Shown: positions 25,097 through 36,603 of the stretch, one piece after another
Numbering within the stretch: the first letter of the stretch is position 1
Layout of the letters: each line of letters starts with the position of its first letter
Assembly (NCBI RefSeq): GCF_021869535.1
Contig: NW_026262734.1
Coordinates: 71,943,839 to 72,007,838 of the forward strand
DNA: 64,000 nt
Reading direction: 5' to 3'
Source: Mytilus californianus
Taxonomy: Eukaryota; Mollusca; Bivalvia; Mytilida; Mytilidae
Translations under genes and position numbers: made by a program
Notes under the pieces: generated by a model
The model's database searches: none
The model's input: the letters and a program-made list of their open reading frames with translations, nothing else
What the model was told of the DNA's origin: nothing

Positions 25097-26010
25097 TGTT
25101 GATACAGAGATATATCTTGCCTGTATGTAATTATGATAGTAAAATGCAAATGTTCAAATAAATTTGGCAATACTTTAAAGTCATATGAAATGAGTTTCTT
25201 GTAATTATAACGTGAAGGAAATTATTGAACCAATGCATGCATATATACTAAACTAAGCCCCCTATGCAAGTTATTTTAAATTTATTACGAATACATAATG
25301 TATAATCAGCAAAAAATATTTCATTTGATAGCGTTGATCCAAACTTTAGCTGCTAATTAACACTCTTGTTTTGATGACAAAGTTTACCGATAGCGAATTT
25401 GATACACAATCAACACATGCAACACGTGAAAAATATGTGAAATGATAGCACGGATAGAGCTTTGTTTAATTGCTTATTTTTAAATTTGTCATGCTTTCCC
25501 TTTTAAACTTTGTCAAAACAGTTGTTACATGATTTGGAGTATTAAATTTTTTTTTCAAGATCCATTAATTCAATCTTCCTAGCTTGAACGTTTGGTTACC
25601 TTTTCTTTCATCACAGTTTTTCCCTTGCACTTGTGCTGTGCGGTTAGTCTATTTCTTACAAGTGGGGCCATGGTTAAGGTCACTGAAAACTAAAAAGCTG
25701 TCGGCAAATAAGAGTCTGAGAAGAAAATAATTCAATAGCAGTACATCTCTGAAGATTTGGAGAAGATAAAGGATTTTCTTTTAAAAGAAAGTCCATGTAC
25801 ATATATTTTATAGTAAAGCTTAGCCATTCAAGTATATAAAACATATAATAAACATATAATATTAAATTGAAGTTTGATAAGACTTTAAGATGTAAACCAT
25901 GAGAAGGAGATGCAGGTTCAATTAATATCCGTGGATGTGCCAATGATAATACCATTGCATACCATATATTATTGACTTTACATTATTGGTTCCCTTAAAC
26001 TGCCCTTGTC
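25097..26010 (+). mobile_element. F5 fragments, copy e, with unassigned middle
   Basis: 25097-25200 has the F5 start (GAGATATATCTTGCCTG). 25898-26010 has F5 body (GATGTGCCAATGATAATACC, CATACCATATATTATTGAC). The 650 bases between are not recognised. Confidence 0.5.
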
Positions 26011-26019
26011 TGTAGTGGC

Positions 26020-26179
26020 GTTTTGGATTTCAATGAGCGTTATCTATGTATTACTGGTAAATTATTAAGTCAGGAATTTCTTTACTACAAATTACTAAGA
26101 AACCTGACTAAATTCTTCCATAGAAACAAAGATTTGGTTTGCAAGATTGGCTGTAACTGTAAAAATACTTATTTTAAAC
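26020..26179 (+). pseudogene. Penelope-like element C-terminal fragment, left part
   Basis: The plus strand reads TGKLLSQEFLYYKLLRNLTK then KFFHRNKDLVCK, resembling the C-terminal stretch downstream of the RT in bivalve Penelope-like proteins. It is cut at about 26179 by an F5 element and resumes at about 26837. The assignment rests on recalled family wording, so the clade is less certain than for the minus-strand copy at 44-45 kb. Confidence 0.55.
26101..26179 (+). repeat. 79-bp direct repeat, left copy flanking F5
   Basis: This 79-bp stretch recurs at 26837-26915 with about three mismatches, and the two copies bracket an F5 element exactly. The repeated segment belongs to the Penelope-like host sequence. 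Confidence 0.85.
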
Positions 26180-26838
26180 TGTTAACACAGAGATATGTCT
26201 CGCCTTTTTGTAATTTTGATAATGCAAATGTTGAAATTAAAATAGGAAACTTTAACATGTAAGTTATGCAAATATTCAAAGTCAATGAACCATGACTGAA
26301 GGTACATGGCTAAACAATCTCCATGAAAATGAGATGTGCCAATGCTAATACAACTGCATACCAAATACCATTGACTTATTATAAGTCGTTCCCTTTAAAC
26401 AAACCTAAACACAAACAATAACTTGTAAACTATGTAAAAGTTTCAAAGTCAATGAACCATGATGAGGAGGTGGGGCTTTATAATCTCCATGGAAACAAGA
26501 CTTGAAAATGCCAATAAATTTGTATACCAAATATCATTGACTTAACATTAGCAGTTCATCTTAAACTGATCTAATCACAAACTAATACATGTAAACTAAG
26601 CAAAAGTTTCAAATTAATAGACCATGACTGGGGGGGCAGGGCCAAATAATCTCCATGGAAATGAGATGTGCCAAAGCAAATACAACTGCATACCAAATAT
26701 CATTGACCTACCACTAGTGGTTCACCATAAACTAGACCTAATCACAAACTAATACATTGTTGACACAGCCGCCGCCTCCGAAGCTGGAAACAGCATACCT
26801 ATGTCTTGCTTTTTGACTCCGTCAAGGCGAGACAAAAA
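26176..26838 (+). mobile_element. F5 element, copy a
   Basis: 5' AAACTGTTAACACAGAG then ATATGTCTCGCC. About three tandem units (ATCTCCATGGAAATGAGATG, ATACAACTGCATACCAAAT), a GCCGCCGCC tract, and a 3' hairpin ATGTCTTGCTTTTTGACT / AGTCAAGGCGAGAC-type ending GGCGAGACAAAAA. It lies between 79-bp direct repeats. Confidence 0.82.
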
Positions 26839-26915
26839 CCTCACTAAATTCTTCCATAGAAACAAAGATTTGGTTTGCAAGTATGGCTGTAACTGTAAAA
26901 ATACTTATTTTAAAC
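26837..26915 (+). repeat. 79-bp direct repeat, right copy flanking F5
   Basis: Right-hand partner of the repeat at 26101-26179. It is far longer than a normal target-site duplication. Confidence 0.85.
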
Positions 26916-27600
26916 AGAATAGCACATCCTAATTATTACGGTGATGTTGTTTATCGAGCCCTGAAATTTACATACGATCCCAGTAAACTTAACAATCTTT
27001 TAAATAAACTTTTTCTAAAAGGCTACCAATTCAACACTGTCATTAAATCTTTGAATATTGTTTTTATTGGTATAAATATTGATTTGTTATCAGTAAATAA
27101 AAACCATACTTATTGTTATACACATATGCACATTCAAGGTATTACAATCTGTCGATACCTACATTTTAGCATTGCACAAGGTCATGTTTTTCTCTGACTG
27201 TTAATGAGGTCTTTACACTAAATCCATTGGATGCTGGATGTGTACTGATTGATATTTGAGTCTTAGATACATGTTATTGACTTTGAACTAGCTGTCAGTA
27301 ACTGTGAGTACTCTCAGATCTGTACTTTTGTGTCTTTTTTGTTTTTAGGGATGTATAAATATCCTGCCACGTCCCATCTGTGTTTTTGTTAAGATGTTTT
27401 TCTGCTTTGTATCAATTTGATGAGTTAAGCCCTTTCAAACTGATTTTATAGTTTGTTCTTATGCTGTACTGTTACACCACTGTCCCAGACTCCCAGGTTA
27501 GGGGAGGGTTGGCACCTTCAAACAAGTTTAACCCCGCCACCTTCTATATGTGCCTGTCCCAAGTCAGGAGCCTGTAGTTCAGTGCTTGTCGTTGGTTCAT
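26837..27600 (+). pseudogene. Penelope-like C-terminal fragment and 3' region
   Basis: After the F5 insertion, the plus strand repeats the last 79 bases before it and then reads IAHPNYYGDVVYRALKFTYD then PSKLNNLLNKLFLKGYQFNT, ending near 27197. The non-coding part to about 27600 looks like a common 3' portion of mussel retroelement copies; its further tail may be the plus-strand repeat at 28462-28690. No domain with catalytic residues is left. Confidence 0.5.
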
Positions 27601-27604
27601 AGAT

Positions 27605-27785
27605 ATAAGAAGATGTGGTATGAGTGCCAATGAGACAACTCTCCATCCAAGTCACAATTTGTAAAAGTAAACCATTATAGGTCAAAGTACGGTCTTCAAC
27701 ACGGAGCCTTGGCTCACACCGAACAGCAAGCTATAAAGGGCCCCAAAAATGACTAGTGTAAAACCATTCAAACGGGAAAATCAAC
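27605..27785 (-). repeat. Dispersed repeat, reverse orientation copy
   Basis: AGAAGATGTGGTATGAGTGC, AATGAGACAACTCTCCATCC and AAAGGGCCCCAAAAATGAC. Its reverse complement resembles 28462-28690, so the two flank the F5 at 27797-28457 as an inverted pair. Confidence 0.55.
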
Positions 27786-27796
27786 GGTCTAATCTT

Positions 27797-28457
27797 TATA
27801 AATAAACTGTTATCACAGAGATATGTCTCGCTTTTTTGTAATTTTGATAATGCAAATGTTGAAATTAAAATAGCAACACTTTAACATGTAAGTTTTGCAA
27901 ATATTCAAAGTCAATGAACCATGACTAAAGGAACATGGCTAAACAATCTCCATGGAAATGAGATGTGCCAATGCTAATACAACTGCATATTAAATACCAT
28001 TGACTTATCATTAGTAGTTCCCTTTAAACAAACCTAAACACAAATTAATACATGTAAACTAAGCAAAATTTCAAAGTCAATAAACCATAACTGAGGGGGG
28101 GAGGTCAAATAATCTCCATGGTAATGAGACGTGCCAATGCTGATACAACTGTATACCAAATATCATTGACCTACCACTAGTGGTTCCCCATAAACCGACC
28201 TAATCACAAACTCATACATGTAAACTAAGCAAAAGATTCAAAGTCAATAGACCATGAATGAGGGGGCGGGGCCAAACAATCTCCATGGAAATTAGACATG
28301 CCAATACTAATACAACTGCATACCAAATATCTTTGACTTACCACTAGTGGTTCACCATAAACTAGACCTTATCACAAACTAATACATTGTTGACACCGCC
28401 GCCGCAGGAAACAGCATACCTATGTCTCGCTTTTTGACTCCGTCAAGCGAGACAAAA
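27797..28457 (+). mobile_element. F5 element, copy b
   Basis: 5' AAACTGTTATCACAGAG then ATATGTCTCGC. Tandem units as in copy a, a short CCGCCGCCGC tract, and a 3' hairpin GTCTCGCTTTTTGAC-TCC-GTCAAGCGAGAC before AAAAA. Confidence 0.83.
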
Positions 28458-28461
28458 ACGA

Positions 28462-28690
28462 GAAACATGACTTATTTTTTTTTTATTAATCAGCCATTAG
28501 TTTTCTCAATTGAATTTTTCATATTTTTCATGTTGTGGCCTTTTATAGCCTACTATGCGGTATTTGTTTTTCTCATTGTTGAAGGCAGTTCAGTTGCCTA
28601 TGATTGCTTACATCCACTTCATTTTAACTTTGGTTGATAGTTGTCTCATTGGCAATCATACCACATCTCCTTATTTCTATTTATATTCAC
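28462..28690 (+). repeat. Dispersed repeat / possible retroelement 3' tail
   Basis: AGCCATTAGTTTTCTCAATT, GTGGCCTTTTATAGCC, CTATGCGGTATTTG, CTCATTGTTGAAGGC and TTGTCTCATTGGCAATCATA. Such tails are common in mussel sequence as I recall; class not certain. Confidence 0.5.
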
Positions 28691-28800
28691 AAACTTTAAC
28701 ATTTAAATTAAGCAAAAGTAACAGTCAATGTTTCATTCCAGCCACGGTAAAATGTCAACTTTTGCAATGACAAACTAAAAACCCTAATTTTTTTAAACAA

Positions 28801-29600
28801 AAGGCACCAAAGAGCCTAATTCTCTTACCTGTAAAAAAAAATGTCTTGTATTGCTGATCATTTTTGCTATATACAGTTTCATAACCTATCTATTATAGTT
28901 TAGATAATAGACAAAACTTACAAATTAGTCAAAAAAATTGTCTTTTAAGGGCAATAACTCCTATAAGTAGTCATCCAATTATTTCAGTCAAATTACAGTT
29001 TTGAAGATCTTTTATTGCTGATCACTTTTGCTGTTTACAGTATCCCCTGATTATTTACAGATTTCAAGATTATAGGCAAAACCTTGAAAACTAGCAAAAA
29101 CAGTCTTTAAAGGGCAATAACTCCTGTAAAGAGACATCCAAACATTTCAGTCATTTAGCATTTCAGTAGATCTTGTATTGCTGGTAATTTTTTCTGTTAC
29201 AGATTTCGAGATAAAATAGTCAAAAATCTTCATTTAAAGGCAATAACTCCTACAAGGAGTTATCTGATAATTTTGATGGAAATGAGAAGTAGGAAGATCT
29301 TGCCATTATGAGCATGTTAGTGGTCCTTGTAAGATATCTCAGACTATTATGTTTTCAAGATATTAGACGATAAATGCATTTAACCTTATGTTCTATTTCA
29401 ATTCATGGCGAGCATGTTGGTTGATTGGAAGGCAAAAAAAAAACCAACTTTATACTAGATATACTCAAGATCATTCAAATTTGATTAAAAATGAACCAGA
29501 TGGTTTCAGAGAAGATTTTTTTAAGAAGTTTACTACAAATAAGAAGACGACAGACAAAAATGAGGTAAGATGACGACAGCAACTAAATGATGAGTTCCTT
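28801..29600 (+). mobile_element. F1 element, copy c, 3' hairpin lost
   Basis: 5' AGGCACCAAAGAGCCT then TCTTACCTG. The body repeats GGGCAATAACTCC every ~150 bp and includes CATGGCGAGCATGTTGGTTG. A GACGACAG tract and AAATGATGAG remain at the right end, but the terminal hairpin is missing. Confidence 0.65.
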
Positions 29601-30260
29601 TAGAGATTTTACAATGAAAAACTTCCCATATAAAGAAAGGGTATATTTTGTTGTTGCAAAACACAACTAGAACAGCCAAGGAGCTGGTATTGCTAACCTG
29701 GGACTTTTGGGAACATAATAACCAAGTTTCATTGTTTTTTGTTTACAATTTTGCACATTGTTTTTTGTTTACAATTTTGCACATATCTATTTTTGTTTGT
29801 AAGATAATAGCCAACAAAATTGCTACAAAGTAGCGAGATGTCCACTGCCTGTGTAAATATTGAATAAAATTGTGTGTACAGAATAGAGTTGCACAACAGG
29901 ATCATAGATTATACTACAGTAAGTGTATTTGTATTTGCACCAGTTATTCAACAGAACATGGTTTCAATGTGGTGTAACAGTTGAAAAAATTGTCTAAGTC
30001 CCATTTGTCCGTAAAAGTGGTTGAATCGATATGGCTGTAGTGGCCGCAAACAATCCTACCAAGTGTAAAGAGCATGTGACAAAAAAATAATGCTTTTAAG
30101 TATGCAACCTTTCTGTCAAACAGTCATTAAACACTGATGTGTTTCATACAGATGGACAAACAGAAGCACAAAGTAAAAAACGTAATACTCCTCTTCTATT
30201 GTAGGTTCAATGGGCATGAAAAATTAAGATTTGTGAATATTAATTTCTTATTCAAAGGAA
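29600..30260. other. SRM intron without recognised features
   Basis: Contains a short duplicated string (TTTTTTGTTTACAATTTTGC, twice near 29735-29780). Nothing else was identified. Confidence 0.45.
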
Positions 30261-30263
30261 TAC

Positions 30264-30417
30264 CTATTGGGTCAGGTGCATCTGTTATTATGACATCAAA
30301 CTCATTTTTGTGATCTTTCATGTACTGTATCCCATCTCCAATAAATAATTCCATTCTGGGGTTATCAAAACTTTGTGCTAAGTGTGGTAAATATTTCTTA
30401 CTAACCTCTACTACTTT
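30264..30417 (-). CDS. SRM: Spermidine synthase, exon with the catalytic Asp region
   Basis: This exon has 51 full codons plus the first base of a split Gly codon (154 bp). It starts at KVVEVSKKYLP after a polypyrimidine tract and an AG at 30418-30419, and ends at DPI-G before a GT donor at 30262-30263. It contains IGDG, a nucleotide-contact loop in the family, and ITDAPDP, which matches the family's ITDSSDP. Both aspartates, including the catalytic one, are kept. It follows the GGGDGG exon across a 19.9-kb intron and precedes the GPAVGLY exon across 8.0 kb. The open frame runs on past the donor, but those residues do not resemble the family and are intronic. Spermine synthase is less likely because the exact spacing and wording follow spermidine synthase. 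Confidence 0.93.
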
Positions 30418-30732
30418 CTGAAAGAAAAAAAAACATATGAAAGAACCTTGGTTAAAAATACTATACTTTATTATCATAACACAAACAATGTTATTGATGT
30501 CCAAGAAGAAGAGATCCAAATAACAGAAACATCAATCCAAACCACTGGCACAACTACTCAAACAGAGACTGAAGAAAAAACTGAAAAGCAACTTTGGGGG
30601 AGCAAAGAAAGTTTGTTGTGAACACCCATGTAGACTCGCTCTGACCCATTTGTTTTTGATGAGAAATACTTTCACAACAACCTTCAATAAACAAGATCCT
30701 ATACCCCACGTCCTACACATAAAGGTGACATC

Positions 30733-31016
30733 TTATTAGTCCCCTACCAGCAAAGTCGAAGGGGACTTTAGGTTTGCACTCCATCCTTCCATCTGTCCAT
30801 CCCTCCATCCATTTGTCTGTCTGTCCGTCTGCTCTGTCTGTCCGTCAGTCCAGCAAATCAGTTTTCCACACTTTTTTTCTTCATGCTTTAAGATATCTAT
30901 TTGATATTTGGTATATAGTTTTATCATGACAAGTTATAGATCAAGTTACGCCTTTTGTTCCAGTACAATGAATTTTTAACCGGTAGGGGACTCTGTATTG
31001 CCATGCAATACTCTTA
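30733..31016 (-). mobile_element. F9 element, minimal 280-bp form
   Basis: Read on the minus strand: the 5' hairpin GTATTGC-ATG-GCAATAC (31011-30995), motif GAGTCCCCTACCGG, about 120 bp of unique body, a GACGGACAGACAG microsatellite (about 30860-30790), and a 3' hairpin with arms AGTCCCCT / AGGGGACT (30767-30738). It has no tandem core. Confidence 0.82.
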
Positions 31017-31216
31017 GATATTACTTGTTTCAAATAGTGTTTCTCTTTATTTTTAGGTTTGATTATTTTCTGTTATGATTTCAGAGAGTTTTATTATGTT
31101 ACAAGCAATAAGAATTACATGTGACATAAAAAAGTCCACCAGTTTCAAAATTTTCTTACTATTGAAGTCATCAGTGGAAAAGTGAGAATCATATTTCTTT
31201 CTAAGATTTAAATGAA

Positions 31217-32049
31217 TAAACTGCTTCGCTGAGCGCAGCTGGATACGCCCGCAGAGGTCCAACCCTGAACTGTTGGGGCAAAAATGGACACAATATTCAA
31301 GCTTGATACAGGTCTGAATTTGGATTGTAATTAAATATTTGACATATTACAGGTTTCTGAATAAATGTAGTCAAAGAACTTGAAATTGGTTATATGAATT
31401 GAATTTATATTCAATTAAAGATTTCTTGCTGTTGTGCAATACACTGTGCTGTTGCGCAATACTTAGTAAATCTGTTGTCAGACTATAAACAAATAAAGTT
31501 CAATTAATTCTAAATGTCATATTAGAAATTTATGAAAATCAAAAGGGAGCTTACATCAATAGATATAAACAATTCACCAAAGTTTCATGAGAATTGCTGA
31601 CAGCATTTTTGAGTAATTGTCCAAAAACAAGAAAATCCTCCCCTTTTTTAATGAATAAAACCCCACAACTCAGAAATGTAAAATGTAAAATTTATAAAAT
31701 TCTAAAGGGAGCTTACTTAAATAGATATAAACAATTCACCACAATTTCTTGCAAGTTGGTGAAAGCATTCTTGAGTTATTGTCCGAAAACTGGAAAAACC
31801 CCCTTTTTTTAATGAATAAAACCCCATAACTCAGAAACTTAAAATTTAAAATTTATAAAAAACGAAAGGGAGCTCACGTCAATAGATATAAACAATTCAC
31901 CAAAGTTTTATGCAAATTGGTTAAAGCATTTTTGAGTTAATGTCCAACATGTTGACGACGGACGGACAGACGGACAGACGGACGGACGGACGGACGGACA
32001 GACGGACAGAGGTATACCATAATACGTCCCGTAAACGGGCGTATAAAAA
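31217..32049 (+). mobile_element. F2 element, copy b, complete
   Basis: 5' AAACTGCTTCGCTGAGCGCA then GGATACGCCCGCAGAGG. About three tandem units, a GACGGACAGACGGAC tract (31956-32010), and a 3' hairpin ATACGTCCCG-TAA-ACGGGCGTAT (32022-32044). Confidence 0.9.
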
Positions 32050-32299
32050 GGTATCATTTGCTATTACGAAATGATTCTATGTGTCAAAATTATTAATTGC
32101 CCACCATTTACAAAAATGGCCCTTTAAAATACATATCATAGTGCTTGGATTTAAACAAAACATATATTAATCGAGAATACATTCTGAATTGCTTGTTGGT
32201 GTCAAGTTAAAATAAAAAAAAAAGAAAGAATAAACTATTTAAAGACAGATAACTTGCACTGATTAAAAATAATCGTTTGTAGTTCTTTACCGACATGGT

Positions 32300-32500
32300 T
32301 CACCTGACTTCAGTCTTATTTCATTGATTAGCGATCAATGTTAAAGTTATGTGATTAGGTGGGTTTCTCAGATACTGTAAGCAGTAAGTCAACTATATTT
32401 GGTGTATGGAATGATTGTAAGGTGTACATGTCAGTCTGACAGGTTTCATAAGACCTTGACCTCATTTTCACCTTTCATTGGTCAAAATTAAGTTTTTGGG
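32300..32500 (-). repeat. F6-like unit in reverse orientation
   Basis: The reverse complement has ACCAATGAAAGGTGAAAATG, AGGTCTTATGAAACCTG and AATATAGTTGACTTACTGC, matching an F6 tandem unit. One or two units only, no ends. Confidence 0.55.
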
Positions 32501-32689
32501 ATGGAAAGACCTTGGTTTTTAATTATTTATGTAAACTATCAAATCCTATCCAAGTTTGTATGGAAGTTTCCACTTATCAAAATCTCAGATGTTTTCAATA
32601 ATTGGGAAAATCTGAAGTGGGAAACGATATTGTAAGAAAAAATAATTTTTTAACACAATTTTGACTTGAAGAAACAATTTGGAATGCAT

Positions 32690-33135
32690 AATAAGACTCT
32701 CTTATATATCAATTTTTGATGACATCCTAATACAAGAAAAGAAAACTTTTAAACAATTTTTTCCCCAAAATTATTGAGCCAAATCTCTCCAAAATATAAT
32801 ATGCACATCTACATATGATGCACAACAACTGTGCAAAATTTCATTGGCCTCCTACTTATACATTTGGAGTTGCTTTTACAAAAGACATTTCTCAAAATTT
32901 GTGATTTTTTAACAAAAACATAGGTTTTCTCCAAAATAAATGAGCCGAATTTTACCAAAATATTATATGCACGTCTACATATTATTCACAACAACTGTGC
33001 AAAATTTCATTGGCCTCCTATCTATACTTTTGGATATTTTGTGTGAACAGACAGACAGACGGGAACTGACAGAAGGACAGACAGACAAAGTGAAAACTAC
33101 AGGGCTCCCGCATTGTCGATGCAGGGACTTAAAAA
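32690..33135 (+). mobile_element. Possible further family (F10), 3' end
   Basis: Two ~170-bp units share GCACA(T/C)CTACATAT, CAACAACTGTGCAAAATTTC and ATTGGCCTCCTA. A GACAGACAGACG tract follows, then an imperfect hairpin CTCCCGCAT-TGTCG-ATGCAGGGA (about 33105-33128) and TTAAAAAA. The 5' end was not identified. Confidence 0.5.
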
Positions 33136-33139
33136 ACAT

Positions 33140-33825
33140 ACCATTTAAAAATTTGTGAATTTCTTTAATAGGCAATTAACAATTTAAATAATGTGTTGAT
33201 ATTACTGTTCTTAAGGTTTCTGTCTATCTATGATAGTTCTCAATATAAAACAATAAAAATGTGACAATCCAATAGTACTATTTAAGAAATATATGCTATC
33301 AATGACAAATTTTCTTGAAAACATAAACGAACCAACAATTTGATTCATTGATAATTTTCTTAATGGATGAAGTTCTAGCTTAAAATTTGAAAAACACACG
33401 CTCTATTGCATAGGCAATATGTCAAACAAATGATACTACCAAAAAACAAATCAGTGAAATGTAGAAAATGCGAATAGAATTGAATACATATTAATCTGAA
33501 AAACATTCGTCAGATCTGTGTTACTGGTTGCATAGATCTAGTCTTTATAGCTTGTAGGGAGTGATTAAAACAAATGGCTGGAAACAAGTCACAATACTAG
33601 ATGAGTCATGTTATAGAATTAAATTAGAAAACTGAAATGTCAGGAAGGGCACAGTTGCATATTTTTGTGTAAGGTAAAGAAAAAAATAGTTAAAGCTGAT
33701 GTAAGGAACCAATACATGTTTATCAGGTTTATTTTTTTTTGTAAATTTTGACACTAAGAATTAATTCAGGATATATTAAATGTAAATTTTAAGTTTCCTT
33801 TAAGCAGTTACTAAACCATAAAAAT
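33140..33825. other. No recognised feature
   Basis: AT-rich intronic sequence between repeat copies. No gene-like frame with family features. Confidence 0.45.
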
Positions 33826-34445
33826 TTGTAAAGGGTTAAGCAGAACCCTGCGTCTTGCCTGCGATTGCTGCTGTCAGTGTGAAGGATTAATGCTGACCGT
33901 AAAAAGTGTGTCCATTTATCAGTTAAATACAGAATTAAGCAACCAACAATTAATCAATTGAAGATTAACAACGTCCAAGTTTCAAAACAATCCATAAAAT
34001 TTAACCAAAATCATTTAAAAAAAAATTAATCCCAGAAAGTCTGTAAAAAATTAAAACAACACTTTTAACTGCATAAAAAGTCCATCAATCAGCAAAATAC
34101 TAAAAATGAAAAAATATTTTCAAAATTTTGCATCAGACATTATCTTTTTATCATACAAAAGCTTCTGTGAAAGTTTTAAAAACTTCTATGAAGGTTTGAC
34201 AAAGAAATTGATAAGTTACAAACTTTTACCCCAGATTGTATGTTCTTCTCTACTGCAAAAAAAAAACCAAACTACCCGGTAAGTTCTTTTGTCAGGAAAA
34301 TACAGAAAAATAAAAAAATAAATATTTTCATAATTTGGCTCTGGATACTGTCTTTTGATCATAAAAAATATTCTGTCCAACTTGATTAAAATTCCATGAA
34401 TGTTTGACAAAGTTATAATATAAATGTTGCAGGCTCAATAAAAAT
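33826..34445 (+). mobile_element. F4 element, copy d, diverged and truncated
   Basis: 5' GGGTT-AAGCA-GAACCC then GCGTCTTGCC. Units with CATAAAAAATATTCTGTCC and AAGTCCATC. It ends in CAGGCTCAATAAAAATGAGG without a microsatellite or hairpin. Confidence 0.6.
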
Positions 34446-34621
34446 GAGGTCTTATGGCAATGGACATATGATAGACACTAATGACAGTATGTAAGGAATA
34501 ATTGATGTATTTTTGGAGTGTAATGCCACTTTCAGCACTTTTGGCTATTTGACCACCAACTTTCAGCAGGAAAACTAGCAATCCTAGTCAATTTAGAGTG
34601 GAGTTGAATGCACCTGCCTGT

Positions 34622-34724
34622 GTCGGTTTCACAAAAAAACTTACGACTAAGATTAATCGTAAGTCATGAACAATTCAGTATACTTACGATCAATCTTAGT
34701 CCTAAGTTTTTTTGTGAAACCGAC
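34622..34724. mobile_element. 103-bp MITE with 43-bp inverted repeats
   Basis: The left arm begins GTCGGTTTCACAAAAAAACT and the right arm is its near-exact reverse complement, leaving an 17-base centre. CCTGT occurs just before it (34617-34621) and one base after it (34726-34730), probably the target duplication. It has no coding capacity. Confidence 0.85.
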
Positions 34725-35539
34725 TCCTGTATTTTTGGTATGAAGTATTCCAATATAAATCTTTATACAAATAGTTAAACATAAATGGCATTAGCATTCA
34801 TATGTCTTGCATTCTCCGAAAATACAGTTGCAAAAATCATGAGAAATGTGACAAGACCTTCCGGTTCAAATAAGTCTGGCACTGTCGCAGTCTAGCTCAG
34901 TCATGTTAATATTTCTGTTTAAGGCCTTTATGGTGTAAGAAGGCACAAGAATACAAAATTCCATATAATAGGCAGATATGACTAAAACTTCCTCAGTCTA
35001 TGTCCTCATTTAAGCCAACAGCTAAAACCAAATTCAAACTAGATATGCTCTGCCATATGCATGAGTATAGTTCCACATACTTTAGATTTGACAAACAGTG
35101 ATGTTGAAGTACAACTTGAAATTGTTGCGCTGTCTGTAAGAAACAAATGATGCCCCGCCGGACCATAAGAAATTATAAATTTAACACTATGTATGATGAT
35201 CTATCTTTAAATTTTTATTCTGAATGTCCAGCAAAAGGTTTCAACTTTCCAGTTTTAGAAGTCACCAAATTCAACTTTCTTAATTTCCAGTGGTCACTAA
35301 GTTCAATTTCCCAGTATTGATTAAATATTTGATTAAATACTAAAAAATCTTATTTATTGCATTAGGGACATTAAACTGTGGTAGTACAAACCATGTTTTC
35401 AATTATATAGCAAGTGAGAAGGAATTAAAGTCCAACTACCTGTTTTTGTGATGATCTAACATCCCCCTTTCTGACTTTTAATTAAAAAAAAATGACTAAG
35501 TCGAAAACCTAGCATTTTGAGAATATTTCAAAATAAATG

Positions 35540-35965
35540 GGGAATGTGTCCATGGGACACAGATGATGCCCCCGTTTGCATATCATATAAAGTTATAAAG
35601 GGACATAACTGAAGAACGATAAAACTGACGCTACCCAAATTTGTACTTGATCTGAGTTTTGTGGTAATAAGTATTGTGTATAAGTTTAATAAAATTTGGT
35701 TGAGGCAAACTTAAGTTAGAGAACGGAAACGAAAAATTCAGCAATTTTTCCATTTGTAAAGGGGCATAACTCTAGAACAGTAAAAGTGACACCACCAAAA
35801 TTCAAACTTGATCTGTATTTTGTGGTAATAAGCATTGTGTATAAGTTTCATAACATTTGGTTGAGGCAAACTAAAGTTAGTGAATGGAAACCAACTTTGG
35901 GACGTACGTACAGACGGACAAGGGTAAAACTTAATGCCCCCTCCACTACGGCGGGGGCATAAAAA
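35540..35965 (+). mobile_element. F7 element, copy a
   Basis: 5' hairpin GTGTCC-ATG-GGACAC (35546-35560) then AGATGATGCCCCCG. Two ~170-bp units (GGGGCATAACTCTAGAACAG, TAAGCATTGTGTATAAGTTT), then GACGTACGTACAGACGG and a 3' hairpin ATGCCCCC / GGCGGGGGCAT (35934-35960). Confidence 0.85.
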
Positions 35966-36149
35966 TCAAAATCCTGTGGACATGCACACTTCAAATATGT
36001 GAAGAAACATCCTACAAAATATAAAAGCTGTACCTCAAAATCTGTAGGAGGAGATAGCTGGACAAACCATGATCTCTTTCTGCAGCTAGTACCAAAAAAT
36101 GACTAAGTCCAAATACCTAACATTTTGAGAATATTTGAAAATAAGTCGA

Positions 36150-36551
36150 GAATGTGTGTCTCTGGGCCACAGATGCCCCCGCTTGTAAATATGAATGAGT
36201 CAACTTCCACATACAGATGCAGAATTCACGTAGTTAAGACCGTTTTGTGATTATAAGCATTGTGTATAAGTTTCATAACATTTGGTTGAGGCAAACTAAA
36301 GTTAGAGAACAGAAACGAAAATTCTGCAATCATTATGTTTATAAAGGGGCATAACTCAAGAACAGTAAAAGTGATGCCACCCAATACGAACTTGATCTGT
36401 GTTTTGTGGTAATAAGCATTGTGTATAAGTTTTATAACATTTGGTTGAGGCAAACTAAAGTTAGAGAACGGAAACCAATTTTGGGGACGTACGTACGTAC
36501 GGACAAGGATAACACTTAAAGCCCCCTCTGCTATGGCGGGGGCATAAAAAT
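36150..36551 (+). mobile_element. F7 element, copy b
   Basis: 5' hairpin region GTGTCTCTGGGCCAC (36156-36170) then AGATGCCCCCGC. Body as in copy a, then GACGTACGTACGTACGG and a 3' hairpin GCCCCCT / GGCGGGGGC (36520-36543). Its flanks are the same F7' unit sequence as those of F7-a. Confidence 0.8.
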
Positions 36552-36603
36552 CAAAATCCTGCAGAAATGCACACCTCTATTATGTGTAGAAACATCCTAC
36601 AAA

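Noticed and set aside
30196..30261. Continuation of the SRM frame after DPIG
   Set aside because: A GT donor joins in phase with the exon at 22245; the read-through residues are unlike the family.
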